From positions 1 through 64,000 of the forward strand of contig DUAG01000011.1 of assembly GCA_012960925.1 (NCBI GenBank): DNA of 64,000 nt. The letters are read 5' to 3'. Below are positions 1-8,057 of the stretch, piece by piece. Numbering within the stretch: the first letter of the stretch is position 1; each line of letters begins with the position of its first letter. The translations under genes were made by a program, and so were the position numbers. The stretch is from Candidatus Manganitrophaceae bacterium. Lineage in GTDB: Bacteria > Nitrospirota > Nitrospiria > SBBL01 > JAADHI01. The notes under the pieces are model-generated. The model was not told the DNA's origin. It did not search any database and was given only the letters and a program-made list of their open reading frames with translations.

Positions 1-872
1 ATTCGCAGTTTCAAATCAACCAGATACGCCGCTTTTTTTCAAGTACTCAATACACCACTTTCAGTTATAACTCCTGAGTTGGCAGTGGTAATAATACACG
101 GAATGGGTTCTCAATCTCCTGACTTTGCAGTAGATATGATTGAGGAGTTAAATGATCGGGTTTCGGATTTTGGGAAAGCCCCCGAAGCTATTGCTTGGAA
201 GCCTATATACTGGGCAAATATTTTGGAAGGCCGATAACAGGAATACCTGCGTAGTGCAAAGAGAGCTAACAACCTTAATTACATTGGATTGAGAAAATTT
301 ATGCTCTCTGCTTTGGGTGATGCCAGTGCTTATCAGAAAGTGGGAAGTAAAGGGAGTAGCACATATGAGAAAATCCATAAGCGAATAGAAAAGGGTATCA
401 AATCATTATATGTGAATGGATTGCAATCTAAGTCTAAGCCACTCATTGTAATGGCACACTCGCTTGGAGGTCACATTATGTCAAATTATATCTGGGATAT
501 GCAGCAGTCTAGGAAGGCTGAGATAAGCCCTTTTGAACGAATGGAGAAACTATCTGGAGTGGTTACGTTTGGCTGCAATATTCCGTTATTTACATTCGCC
601 TACGAAAAAGTAGAACCGATAGAGTTTCCACCAAAAAAGTTGCCTCAGCATTTAAAGAAAAAGGCAAAATGGCTCAACTATTATGATCCAGATGATGTTT
701 TAGCATATCCGTTGAAGGCCATTAATCCCGATTACAAAAAATAGTGACTAAAGATGTTTCAATAAATGTTGGTGGTGTTTTCTCATCTTGGAACCCTTTA
801 GCGCATGGTGAATATTGGACAGATAATGATTTTACAAAGCCTGTTGCAAAATTTATCGCTAGCTTCCTATAA
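1..872 (+). pseudogene. alpha/beta-hydrolase (lipase-like), broken
   Basis: One reading frame enters from the left edge. It shows the oxyanion-hole strand VVIIHGMGSQ and, further on, the nucleophile elbow AHSLGG (GxSxG), the signature of alpha/beta-hydrolase fold esterases or lipases. The frame is interrupted twice: an in-frame TAA at 235-237, and a missing base in the A6 run at 736-741. Adding one A restores the frame through VTKDVSINVGG to a TAA at 870-872. The longest intact piece is 289-744. The conserved sequence on both sides of each lesion argues for one ancestral gene. An attC-like site follows directly, so this was probably a cassette-borne gene. The substrate cannot be inferred. Confidence 0.7.
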
Positions 873-874
873 AT

Positions 875-963
875 CACATAACAAGTCGCTTAACCCGACT
901 CGGAATCTCCGCTCTAATTTTGGAACATATCTTTTCAGCGCGGGCTAGCTCAGGCGTTGTGTG
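875..963 (+). other. attC-like integron recombination site
   Basis: The 89-bp imperfect palindrome begins CACATAACAAGTCGCTTAAC and ends GCTCAGGCGTTGTGTG. The outer 8-mers CACATAAC and GTTGTGTG pair with one G:T. The inner arms (TCGCTTAACCCGAC; GCGGGCTAGCTCAGGCG) have the TAACAA...CCGAC / CGGGCT...GGCGTT layout of attC sites. It begins 2 bp after the stop of the upstream broken gene, exactly where a cassette attC lies. No integrase gene is visible in the window. Confidence 0.65.
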
Positions 964-984
964 TAAAACTGAAGGTGAATACAA

Positions 985-1134
985 ATGGCAAGATATAGAA
1001 ACAGTTTACCGCAATTATCGGGTGATTTACTCCTTACCGCTGGAGGACTTGAAACTACTCTAATTTTTACGACGGTCTTATTTTACCTGAGTTCGCTGTG
1101 TAAAGCTCAACCTCTAAAACCAGCGGCGGGTTGA
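985..1134 (+). pseudogene. homocysteine S-methyltransferase, 5' fragment
   Basis: The ATG at 985 opens a 49-codon frame starting MARYRNSLPQLSGDLLLTAG and GGLETTLIF, the characteristic N-terminus of the homocysteine S-methyltransferase (HMT/MmuM) family. After LIF the family sequence continues in another frame as YDGLILPEFAV and then meets a stop, so there is a single-base indel near 1069. Everything downstream, including the zinc-binding cysteines, is missing. It starts 21 bp after the attC-like site, so it may be the start of the next cassette. It is non-functional as it stands. The remaining bases to 1258 show nothing I recognise. Confidence 0.6.
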
Positions 1135-1258
1135 TATTGACATGTCTTTTGGTTGGCTCTGTTCAGTCTTTACTTTGGCACATCCTGGTACATAAAGAGA
1201 AACATATGCTTCCGCACCAAACTTTCGTCAAGGTTGTCGAATCTTCACGATCTCAAAA

Positions 1259-1594
1259 TTAGGAGCTCTGTCGCTCTACTAAATTAATCTCCCCACCAGA
1301 ATGTTCTGTGCAGTGCTGACTCAAAACTCGGAATAAGGTTACTTTATCCTTTTCATCCAACCACACCTGTTGGGAGACATCGTAGTCAAAATGGTATGCC
1401 CCCGTCGGGGTGGCAAGCCAAAGCTGCGATAGCGGCGTTTGGCGAGAGAGGATTATTTTGGTGCCATTCTCAAACTCCAAATTGAGCAAACCGTCTGAAG
1501 TCTCATAGTCAAGATCAACATCTAAGCGATCAAGTTCCCTTTCAATTTTATTTAAGGTGTCGTCAACAACCGTGTTAAATTCTGCTTCGTTCAT
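1259..1594 (-). CDS. cyaY: CyaY, frataxin-like iron donor
   Basis: The 111-residue product has the length and fold pattern of bacterial frataxin. It has an acidic first helix (VDDTLNKIERELDRLDVD), then the beta-sheet strands DGLLNLEFENGTKIILSRQ, then the conserved QLWLATPTGAYHF and a closing helix. Frataxins bind iron through the acidic ridge and modulate iron-sulfur cluster assembly on IscS in the cytoplasm. The gene is convergent with the cassette remnants and points away from the DUF1499/tag pair. An A/G-rich stretch (aaaaggggtgaaacc) precedes the ATG. CyaY is most common in Proteobacteria, so its presence beside cassette debris could reflect transfer, but I cannot test this. Confidence 0.85.
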   Translation of the reverse strand: MNEAEFNTVVDDTLNKIERELDRLDVDLDYETSDGLLNLEFENGTKIILSRQTPLSQLWLATPTGAYHFDYDVSQQVWLDEKDKVTLFRVLSQHCTEHSGGEINLVERQSS

Positions 1595-1656
1595 ATGGTT
1601 TCACCCCTTTTAAGCCTCCCACAGATTTCTGCAACAAAGATTGAATTTTAGATGCT

Positions 1657-2106
1657 TTATCTGGGGTTGTTTGATCCAATCTCCCCATCAATCCCCTTCA
1701 AAAATTCCCGTATATTCCGTCCATTTTGTCCGAAGTCCCCTTTTCCTACACGGGAAGTCGAGAGGACATCGAGCGTCAATGTATTCTCATTCACCCGTTT
1801 CACACTGATCTCAACATCATCCACAAAATGGAATATCCTCGTTTGACGCGTCGCCCTGATCTTTCCATTCTCAATGTCTTGTTCTACCACCTCCCATCGG
1901 GGAAGCCATCCTGTCACATGCGCCGCGGTCTCAAAAAAGGATTCATAAGTGGCCGTATAGGTGCGTGTCCGTAGTGAAGTATCAGAATGATCCGGTTTGG
2001 TCTCGGCCCGATTATTCATTAAGCCACGACAGCTGTTGAACGCCAGAACCATCATGATGATCACTGAAAAAACAAGCGGCCGACCTAAGCGATCTTGGAT
2101 TTCCAT
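1657..2106 (-). CDS. DUF1499-family lipoprotein
   Basis: The N-terminus has a hydrophobic segment ending in a lipobox-like VLAFNSC (cysteine about residue 26), suggesting a lipid-anchored envelope protein. The remaining 120 residues match the DUF1499 pattern: a Y-rich strand region, ETAAHVTGWLPRWEVVEQD, then a C-terminal VGKGDFGQNGRNIREFLKGI motif typical of that family. The biochemical function of DUF1499 is unknown. The stop lies 62 bp upstream of cyaY, and tag ends 10 bp beyond its start, so tag-DUF1499-cyaY may be co-transcribed on the minus strand. The exact start is uncertain. Confidence 0.7.
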   Translation of the reverse strand: MEIQDRLGRPLVFSVIIMMVLAFNSCRGLMNNRAETKPDHSDTSLRTRTYTATYESFFETAAHVTGWLPRWEVVEQDIENGKIRATRQTRIFHFVDDVEISVKRVNENTLTLDVLSTSRVGKGDFGQNGRNIREFLKGIDGEIGSNNPR

Positions 2107-2115
2107 GCAACCCCC

Positions 2116-2718
2116 TCACATCTTCGAAGGATACAACTGCTTACGGAAACAGTTCACCGAATGATCATCGACCATCCCCGTGGCCTGCATATGCGCATAG
2201 CAGATCGTAGAACCCATGAATTTAAAACCCCGTTTCCGCATGTCCTTGCTCATTGCATCAGATTCTTTCGTGGTTGTTTGATAGCCTTCTATCGTTCTGA
2301 TCTCATTGATGATCGGTTTTCCATCAACAAATTTCCAGATATATTTATCGAAACTTCCGAATTCTTCCTGGACGTTCAGGAAGTGCTGCGCGTTGTGTAT
2401 TGCGGCAAGCACTTTGAGCCGATTTCGAATGATGCCCGGGTTCCCCAAAAGCTGTGCAACCCGCTTTGCATCATATCTTGCGATCTTCTCTGGGTTGAAC
2501 TGGTCAAAGGCCAGCCGGTAATTCTCACGCTTTCTTAAAACGGTATACCAGCTTAAGCCGGCCTGAGCAGATTCGAGCGTCAGAAACTCGAAGATGATTC
2601 GATCGTCATGAACAGGAACACCCCATTCCTTGTCATGATATTCTATGTAAATGGGCTTGGTAAAATCGACCCAGCGACAGCGGGTGAGGGCGTCCTTATT
2701 CTTATTTATCTTCACCAT
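2116..2718 (-). CDS. tag: DNA-3-methyladenine glycosylase I
   Basis: The 200-residue product closely follows the TAG family. It has RCRWV near the N-terminus, EYHDKEWGVPVHDDR, LTLESAQAGLSWYTVLRKR, a helix-hairpin-helix region around LLGNPGIIRNRLKV, and the end ICYAHMQATGMVDDHSVNCF. The cysteine and histidine of the N-terminal part, with H and C in DDHSVNC, correspond to the zinc-snap ligands of E. coli TAG. The enzyme excises 3-methyladenine from alkylated DNA. I chose the internal ATG at 2718 because the family begins shortly before RCRW; an in-frame ATG at 2742 adds eight residues. Confidence 0.92.
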   Translation of the reverse strand: MVKINKNKDALTRCRWVDFTKPIYIEYHDKEWGVPVHDDRIIFEFLTLESAQAGLSWYTVLRKRENYRLAFDQFNPEKIARYDAKRVAQLLGNPGIIRNRLKVLAAIHNAQHFLNVQEEFGSFDKYIWKFVDGKPIINEIRTIEGYQTTTKESDAMSKDMRKRGFKFMGSTICYAHMQATGMVDDHSVNCFRKQLYPSKM

Positions 2719-3141
2719 TACGGACAGGGCCTGCCAGACCATTGACCTTCAACACACACAGAAAACTCAATCCCAGTCCTTCTTCGGAGGGATCCGGCGA
2801 GTAAATAATTTAGCAGTTTACTCCCTTTCGGCCAGGAAAATTCTCGCCTCCATCTAATAAAACCGGATTCCTCAATATATCGGACCTGTAAACCAATGAC
2901 AAGCTTTTCCAGTGTAAGACTGAAGAGCGATCGTTGCCAATTTTGATTTTTCACATCTACGATGCTAGACTTTATTGTATAGTCCTTTGATATCAGACTG
3001 GGTTTGATCCGGCATTCAGCGAACTTTGCACAATATCCGGTCTTGATCAGAATACTGCATTCTAGCTCACTCGCGGAAATAACAGGTCATCAGACAACAA
3101 CATTAACCTTTTCTCCTTAATAAAGGCGAGAGGCCACAACC
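2719..3141. other. intergenic gap between tag and lipA
   Basis: This divergent gap of about 420 bp should hold promoters for tag (minus) and lipA (plus). A possible lipA promoter is TTGCAC near 3025 with AATACT about 19 bp later, but the match is weak. An open minus-strand frame overlapping tag (2718-2954) has no family-like sequence and is not called. I see no RNA structure. Confidence 0.4.
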
Positions 3142-4038
3142 ATGCCGGAACAACATTTTTTGACGCCGCCGCAGCGTCGGACAGAACGGCTTCCCTCCTG
3201 GTTTAAAGTCAAGCGGGAAACGGGAGAGAATTATCTGAGGATCCGCCACCTTGCGAAAAGGCTTGATCTTCATACCGTCTGCGAAGAGGCGCGGTGTCCC
3301 AATATATGGGAATGCTGGAATAACGGCACGGCAACCTTTATGATCCTTGGGGAGATCTGCACCCGCAGCTGCGGTTTCTGCGCAGTACAATTCGGACGTC
3401 CAAATGAACTGGACCAATCCGAACCGGCGCACCTTGCCGAAGCGGTCGCCGCCCTGGACCTGGGCCATGCTGTGATTACGTCGGTCAATCGAGATGAACT
3501 GGATAACGGCGGGGCCGAGATCTTCGCCGAATCGATTCGACAAATCCGTGCGCGCTCTCCGAAATGTACGCTCGAAGTCCTCATCCCCGATTTCCAGGGG
3601 AAGAAAAACGCGCTTGAGATCGTCCTGGCTGCCAGCCCCGACATTCTGGCCCATAATATAGAGACCGTCCCACGGCTCTACCGGCAGGTTCGGCCTCAAG
3701 CCCGATACGAGCGATCATTGCAGGTTCTGGTCCGGGCAAAAATAGACGGGCTACTCACAAAAACAGGACTGATGCTCGGTCTGGGTGAGACGATCGATGA
3801 GGTCCGCAACGTGATGGCCGACCTGGCAGAGGTCGGCTGCGACATTCTCACCCTCGGCCAATATCTCCAGCCGACGGCCTTACATCTTCCCATCGACCGT
3901 TTCGTCCACCCGGATGAATTCGCGGCGCTTAAAAGAGAGGGGGAAGAGATGGGACTCTCTCATGTCGAGTCCGGCCCCCTCGTTCGGAGTTCCTACCACG
4001 CCGAGGCACAGGCAGGCGCGCTTCCCATGGCGCGATAA
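3142..4038 (+). CDS. lipA: lipoyl synthase
   Basis: The 298-residue radical-SAM enzyme inserts two sulfur atoms into octanoyl-protein to make the lipoyl cofactor of 2-oxoacid dehydrogenases and the glycine cleavage system. Both iron-sulfur motifs are present: the auxiliary-cluster cysteines in CEEARCPNIWEC (CX4CX5C) and the radical-SAM CTRSCGFC (CX3CX2C). The C-terminal GPLVRSSYHAEAQ contains the conserved RSSYHA. The length is normal for the family. The ATG follows gaggccacaac, a weak ribosome site. The usual SVDRDDL reads SVNRDEL here. It heads a plus-strand series running to 9760, and no lipB is visible nearby. Confidence 0.96.
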   Translation: MPEQHFLTPPQRRTERLPSWFKVKRETGENYLRIRHLAKRLDLHTVCEEARCPNIWECWNNGTATFMILGEICTRSCGFCAVQFGRPNELDQSEPAHLAEAVAALDLGHAVITSVNRDELDNGGAEIFAESIRQIRARSPKCTLEVLIPDFQGKKNALEIVLAASPDILAHNIETVPRLYRQVRPQARYERSLQVLVRAKIDGLLTKTGLMLGLGETIDEVRNVMADLAEVGCDILTLGQYLQPTALHLPIDRFVHPDEFAALKREGEEMGLSHVESGPLVRSSYHAEAQAGALPMAR

Positions 4039-4057
4039 AGATATTCCAATACAAAAA

Positions 4058-4831
4058 ATGATGGACCCCTATACCCTCATGCAACAAGGAAATGACGCAT
4101 TCTCGAGAGGAGACTACGGCAGTGCCTTGACCTTTTACCTCAAATCCGTGAAGGGCATTCGCGAAGATCCGGCTCCCCTGGCAGATCTTTACGGGAACAT
4201 CGGGAATGTCTATGGTGTGATCGGAAAAATTGATGATGCAATTGGATATTATAAAAAGGGCATGGAGATTCTCCGGCGCATCGAAGACTATGGTCGCCTG
4301 GGCGTCACCTATGTAAATATAGGCAATCTCTATACCGACCAAGGGAACGCTGAGAAAGGAATTCATTTTTACAAACAAGGCATCCTCCTCCTGGAACGCT
4401 CGGGGAAAGAGGAGGAATTGGCCGTGCTTTACGGAAACATCTCCCTTGCCCTGGTTCAATGCTCAGAACCTCATACTTCCCTGAAATATGCCGAAAAGGG
4501 GATGGCCCTGGCAAATAAACTCAATCGCCCCAGGTTGTGCGCCGATGCTTCTCATCGCCTCGCCAAGGCAAAAGAAGGGATCGGAGAGAAGACAGACGCG
4601 CTCCGGCTCAGCAAAGCGGCCTATTCTTTCTATCATCAGATCAAAGATGAGATGGGCTGTGCCGCGTCCCTCTACCACCAGGCTTCATTGTATGAGTCCG
4701 CAGGAGACCTCAAAGCAGCGATCTACTGCCTCAATGGAGTCATTGCGATCGATGAGAAGTATGCCCTCCCGAAACTCAATAAAAACAAGAACCGGCTCAA
4801 AGAACTTCAGGCCAGGTACCCGAAAGGATAA
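4058..4831 (+). CDS. tetratricopeptide-repeat protein
   Basis: The 257-residue protein consists of TPR units throughout. Clear repeats begin LYGNIGNVYGVIGKIDDAIG, VTYVNIGNLYTDQGNAEKGI and LYGNISLALVQ, followed by degenerate ones. There is no signal peptide, transmembrane segment or catalytic domain, so it is probably a cytoplasmic adaptor. I place the start at 4058 (ATGATG), just downstream of the lipA stop, because residues encoded further upstream only reproduce lipA in another frame. It sits directly upstream of the PAS-GGDEF-EAL gene, which suggests but does not prove a signalling role. Confidence 0.7.
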   Translation: MMDPYTLMQQGNDAFSRGDYGSALTFYLKSVKGIREDPAPLADLYGNIGNVYGVIGKIDDAIGYYKKGMEILRRIEDYGRLGVTYVNIGNLYTDQGNAEKGIHFYKQGILLLERSGKEEELAVLYGNISLALVQCSEPHTSLKYAEKGMALANKLNRPRLCADASHRLAKAKEGIGEKTDALRLSKAAYSFYHQIKDEMGCAASLYHQASLYESAGDLKAAIYCLNGVIAIDEKYALPKLNKNKNRLKELQARYPKG

Positions 4832-5024
4832 ATCCCAAGACAACAACATCCTTCATCTTCGCCTGAAGATGAAGGATGTCGACCTGCCCCGAATGAAACA
4901 TGGCACTAGATCTTTATCGCCTGTTTCCCTGCTTCGGGCGAGACCTTTTCCGGAAAAACCTCAAGTTTTACTCCTTTCCTTCCGATATGGAAATACTGTG
5001 CTTAATAGACTCAAAAACAATACG

Positions 5025-6644
5025 ATGAAGGATTTAAGGAATGGGCCGGAGGTCATCCCTGGGGAATTGGCCGTACTCAAGCATGCCCTGAATCATTCTG
5101 TAATGGTCACCATTGCCGATGAAGAGGGAATCCTCCAATATGCGAATAAGAAATTTTGTGAAATCTCAAAATACAACAGAGAAGAACTGCTCGGTGAGGA
5201 CCATCCCATTGTCAATGCAAGCTACCACTCAAAAAACTTCATTACACAAATTTGGGATACGATTACCTCAGGAAAGACCTGGAAAGGTGAACTCAGAAAC
5301 AGGGCTAAGGATGGGTCGATCTATTGGGTCGATGCCACAATTACGCCCTTTCTCAACGGAAAAGACAAACCCTATAACTGCCTCGCGATACACACGGATA
5401 TCACCAAGCAGAAAGAGATCGAAGAGCATGCGCACCATTTGGCCCATTACGATACTTTAACCGGCCTTCCCAATCGCAGCATGTTTCTTGACCGCCTCAC
5501 TCAAGGACTCGCTCAGGCAAAGCGATATCATCAAACGATGGCCATTCTATTCCTTGACCTTGACCGCTTTAAATTGACAAACGAAAGCCTGGGACGCCAT
5601 GTCGGTGACTGTTTGCTGGAGGTTGTGGCGCATCGCTTAGGACAATGCCTGCGCAAGGATGACTTCCTGGCCAGGATGGGGGGAGACGAGTTCGGTCTCC
5701 TGCTGACGGTTATTTCAAAGGATGAAGACGTTATCCTGATAAGTGACCGGATACTCAAGGCCCTGAAGCAGCCGTTCAAGATCGAACAGCAGGAAATGTT
5801 GATCAATGGCAGCATCGGGATCAGCATCTATCCGAGCGATGGGGAAGACACCGAGACCCTCCTAAAGAATGCCGATATGGCAATGTCTCACGCGAAAGAA
5901 AAAGGGAAAGGACAGTTTAACCTCTATTCGCCCAGACTGAACAGCAAGCTCCATCAGAACCTCAAGATAGAATCCGCCCTTATCCATGCCATAGAACGGG
6001 GCGAGTTCAGACTGAATTACCAACCTCAGATATGTCTCAGGACAGGCCAGGTCATCGGCATGGAGGCCCTCGTCCGCTGGGAACGACCTGGGGTGGGATT
6101 GATCTCCCCTGCAGAATTTATCCCGATTACTGAAGAAACCGGTCTTATTATCCCCATCGGGGAATGGGTGCTCCGCACCGCCTGCGCCCAAAACAAGGCC
6201 TGGCAGATTAAGGGCTTGCCGAAAATATCCATCGCAGTCAATGTCTCTGCTATCCAGTTTAAACAGGAGAACTTTATTGATATGGTCGCCCGGACCCTAA
6301 ACGAAACCGGGCTGGATCCTGAAGATTTGATCCTGGAGATGACCGAGTCGTTGTTAATGGAAAATACAGATGTGACCATCAAACGCTTCAAAAGCTTAAA
6401 AGATGAGGAGGTGACTCTTTCGATCGATGATTTTGGTACCGGCTATTCCTCCTTGGGCTACCTGAAGCGTTTCCCGATCAACTCGTTAAAAATTGATCGG
6501 TCCTTTGTGAATGATATCGCGCATGATGAAGATGATGCCGTGATTACCACTGCGATCATTTCGCTTGCCCATAATTTGAGAATGGATGTCGTTGCCGAGG
6601 GGATAGAGACAGAAGAACAACTTATTTTTTTTGCAGGAAAATGA
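5025..6644 (+). CDS. PAS-GGDEF-EAL c-di-GMP enzyme, 3' frameshift
   Basis: Domains in order are PAS (about residues 15-135, ending AIHTDITKQKE), GGDEF (HYDTLTGLPNR to GQFNLYS) and EAL (to the end). The cyclase motif MGGDEF is intact, with an RKDD I-site five residues before it. The EAL part has MEALVRW, NVSAIQF, EMTESLL, DDFGTGYSS, KIDRSF and VAEGIET, so both activities look possible. The frame stops early because a T8 run at 6625-6632 has one T too many. Removing it continues into QENECDNGQGYLFSRPVPE and ends at 6756, supplying the missing GQGYLFSRP end of EAL. The start at 5025 is chosen because upstream codons overlap the TPR gene; 4869 is an alternative. Confidence 0.82.
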   Translation: MKDLRNGPEVIPGELAVLKHALNHSVMVTIADEEGILQYANKKFCEISKYNREELLGEDHPIVNASYHSKNFITQIWDTITSGKTWKGELRNRAKDGSIYWVDATITPFLNGKDKPYNCLAIHTDITKQKEIEEHAHHLAHYDTLTGLPNRSMFLDRLTQGLAQAKRYHQTMAILFLDLDRFKLTNESLGRHVGDCLLEVVAHRLGQCLRKDDFLARMGGDEFGLLLTVISKDEDVILISDRILKALKQPFKIEQQEMLINGSIGISIYPSDGEDTETLLKNADMAMSHAKEKGKGQFNLYSPRLNSKLHQNLKIESALIHAIERGEFRLNYQPQICLRTGQVIGMEALVRWERPGVGLISPAEFIPITEETGLIIPIGEWVLRTACAQNKAWQIKGLPKISIAVNVSAIQFKQENFIDMVARTLNETGLDPEDLILEMTESLLMENTDVTIKRFKSLKDEEVTLSIDDFGTGYSSLGYLKRFPINSLKIDRSFVNDIAHDEDDAVITTAIISLAHNLRMDVVAEGIETEEQLIFFAGK

Positions 6645-6839
6645 GTGCGATAACGGACAGGGCTATCTCTTCAGTCGCCCTGTGCCTGAGGCTGTAGCGG
6701 AAGTGCTCTTACAAAAACAAAAGTGGTCTCCATCATCCGTGGACAAGCAAACATGACACCTAACTGTTCAACACACTTATCTAATCCTTCATGGCGTCGT
6801 TGCCAGGGTACTTATGATGGTCTCTAAAGAAAGGGTGGC

Positions 6840-7169
6840 ATGAAGGATATCCTCTTAGAGTCTGCAAAAGAAAAGATGGTCCTTGCGAAGGACATCGCCC
6901 ATCCAGGGGGTTCAGATCTACTTCCGATCTGCAGGAAAGGGACAGAATTGACCCAGGTGTTGATTGAACGCTTAACAGAGATGGGAATCCAATCCCTCTG
7001 CGTGAAAGAACGTCCAGTCAAACTCGAAAGGGACGATGACCTCCAGGAGCGTCTGGATGCATTGGACGATCGATTCAAACGCCTGGACGGGAATCAACGC
7101 ATGATGAAACTGAAAGAGATCACGAGAAGACAATTACTCCGTTCAATGGAGAATGACCATGGAGAATAA
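6840..7169 (+). CDS. small conserved-looking protein upstream of HDOD gene
   Basis: The 109-residue soluble protein has no membrane segment. Its first half (MVLAKDIAHPGGSDLLPICR, then KGTELTQVLIERLTEMGI) resembles the short module found in front of HD-type signalling domains, where a line such as 'LAKDIYDEDGRLLLPKGT' precedes them. The second half is charged and probably coiled coil. Its end overlaps the HDOD gene by 11 bp, indicating translational coupling. A partnership with the HDOD protein is inferred only from this overlap and the resemblance; no catalytic residues are visible. Confidence 0.55.
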   Translation: MKDILLESAKEKMVLAKDIAHPGGSDLLPICRKGTELTQVLIERLTEMGIQSLCVKERPVKLERDDDLQERLDALDDRFKRLDGNQRMMKLKEITRRQLLRSMENDHGE

Positions 7170-8016
7170 ACAAAATACCTTCATGAAGGTGATTAAAGAC
7201 GTCCGATCCCTCCCCACCATCCCTGGGATCATCGTAGAGGTCCTCTCTCTACTGGACGACAACAAGACGCCTTTCAAGGACATTTCCAGACTGATCTCGT
7301 CTGATCAGACCCTGTCCGCCAGGATCCTCCGTCTTGCAAATTCTCCATTCTACGGCTTTCCGGGCCATGTCTCAACCATCCCGGCGGCAATGGTCATGCT
7401 CGGGGCCAAGGCCGTCAAGGGACTGGTCTTGACCTCTATTATTTTTGAGATGACGAACGAAAATGCCCTGGGATTCTGGGAGCATTCACTCGGGACGGCC
7501 ATGGCCGCCAATATCATTGCGAAACGACTCAAAGTGGCGAAGGCAGAGGAGGTCTCAACTGCGGCCTTGTTGCACGATATCGGCAAGGTGATCATTCAGT
7601 CCAAACTCAAAGATGACTATGCTTATCTCCTCACACAGGTCAAAGAAAATGAGGTCTCCATGCAGGAGGCCGAATTGGAAATGCTTGGAGTAGACCATGC
7701 TGAAGTCGGAGGATGGGCCGTGAGGGCCTGGGGTCTCCCTGAAGCATTATGTGAACCCATTACATGTCACCATGATGTTGAGAAGTCGGAGGCTTACAGA
7801 GTGGAGGCCGCCGTTGTCCACCTGGCCGATATCCTGATTAAGGCAAATGGCTTTGGTTTCACCGGGGACCCTTTTGTCCCTCCCATACAGTCTGCCACAT
7901 GGGATATCCTTAATTTGAGTGAGCCTTTACTGGAAGAAATCACTGAAGACCTTGACCAAAAATTAGTCGAGGTGAAACAATTTAGTCAAGAAATACAATC
8001 CACAGAACATCCGTAG
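7159..8016 (+). CDS. HDOD-domain signalling protein
   Basis: The 285-residue protein is essentially one HDOD domain: RSLPTIPGIIVEVLSLLDD, then SSDQTLSARILRLANSPFYG, IPAAMVMLGAKAVKGLVL, and ALLHDIGKVI. HDOD proteins are noncatalytic or degenerate HD relatives that act in signal-dependent regulation, often beside c-di-GMP enzymes. Here the HDIGK residues of true HD hydrolases are retained, and H-H in TCHHDVE follows, so residual metal binding is possible. The start at 7159 is preferred over 7153 because GGAGA lies 7 bp upstream. It overlaps the small protein before it and is followed 41 bp later by the CBS-GGDEF gene. Confidence 0.85.
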   Translation: MENKQNTFMKVIKDVRSLPTIPGIIVEVLSLLDDNKTPFKDISRLISSDQTLSARILRLANSPFYGFPGHVSTIPAAMVMLGAKAVKGLVLTSIIFEMTNENALGFWEHSLGTAMAANIIAKRLKVAKAEEVSTAALLHDIGKVIIQSKLKDDYAYLLTQVKENEVSMQEAELEMLGVDHAEVGGWAVRAWGLPEALCEPITCHHDVEKSEAYRVEAAVVHLADILIKANGFGFTGDPFVPPIQSATWDILNLSEPLLEEITEDLDQKLVEVKQFSQEIQSTEHP

Positions 8017-8057
8017 GGATAAGCACATGTTTCCTAAAATAAGCGTTGGAGAAAACA

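Noticed and set aside
2718-2954. 78-codon minus-strand ORF before tag
   Set aside because: No family-like sequence, no ribosome site, ends within tag's start region.
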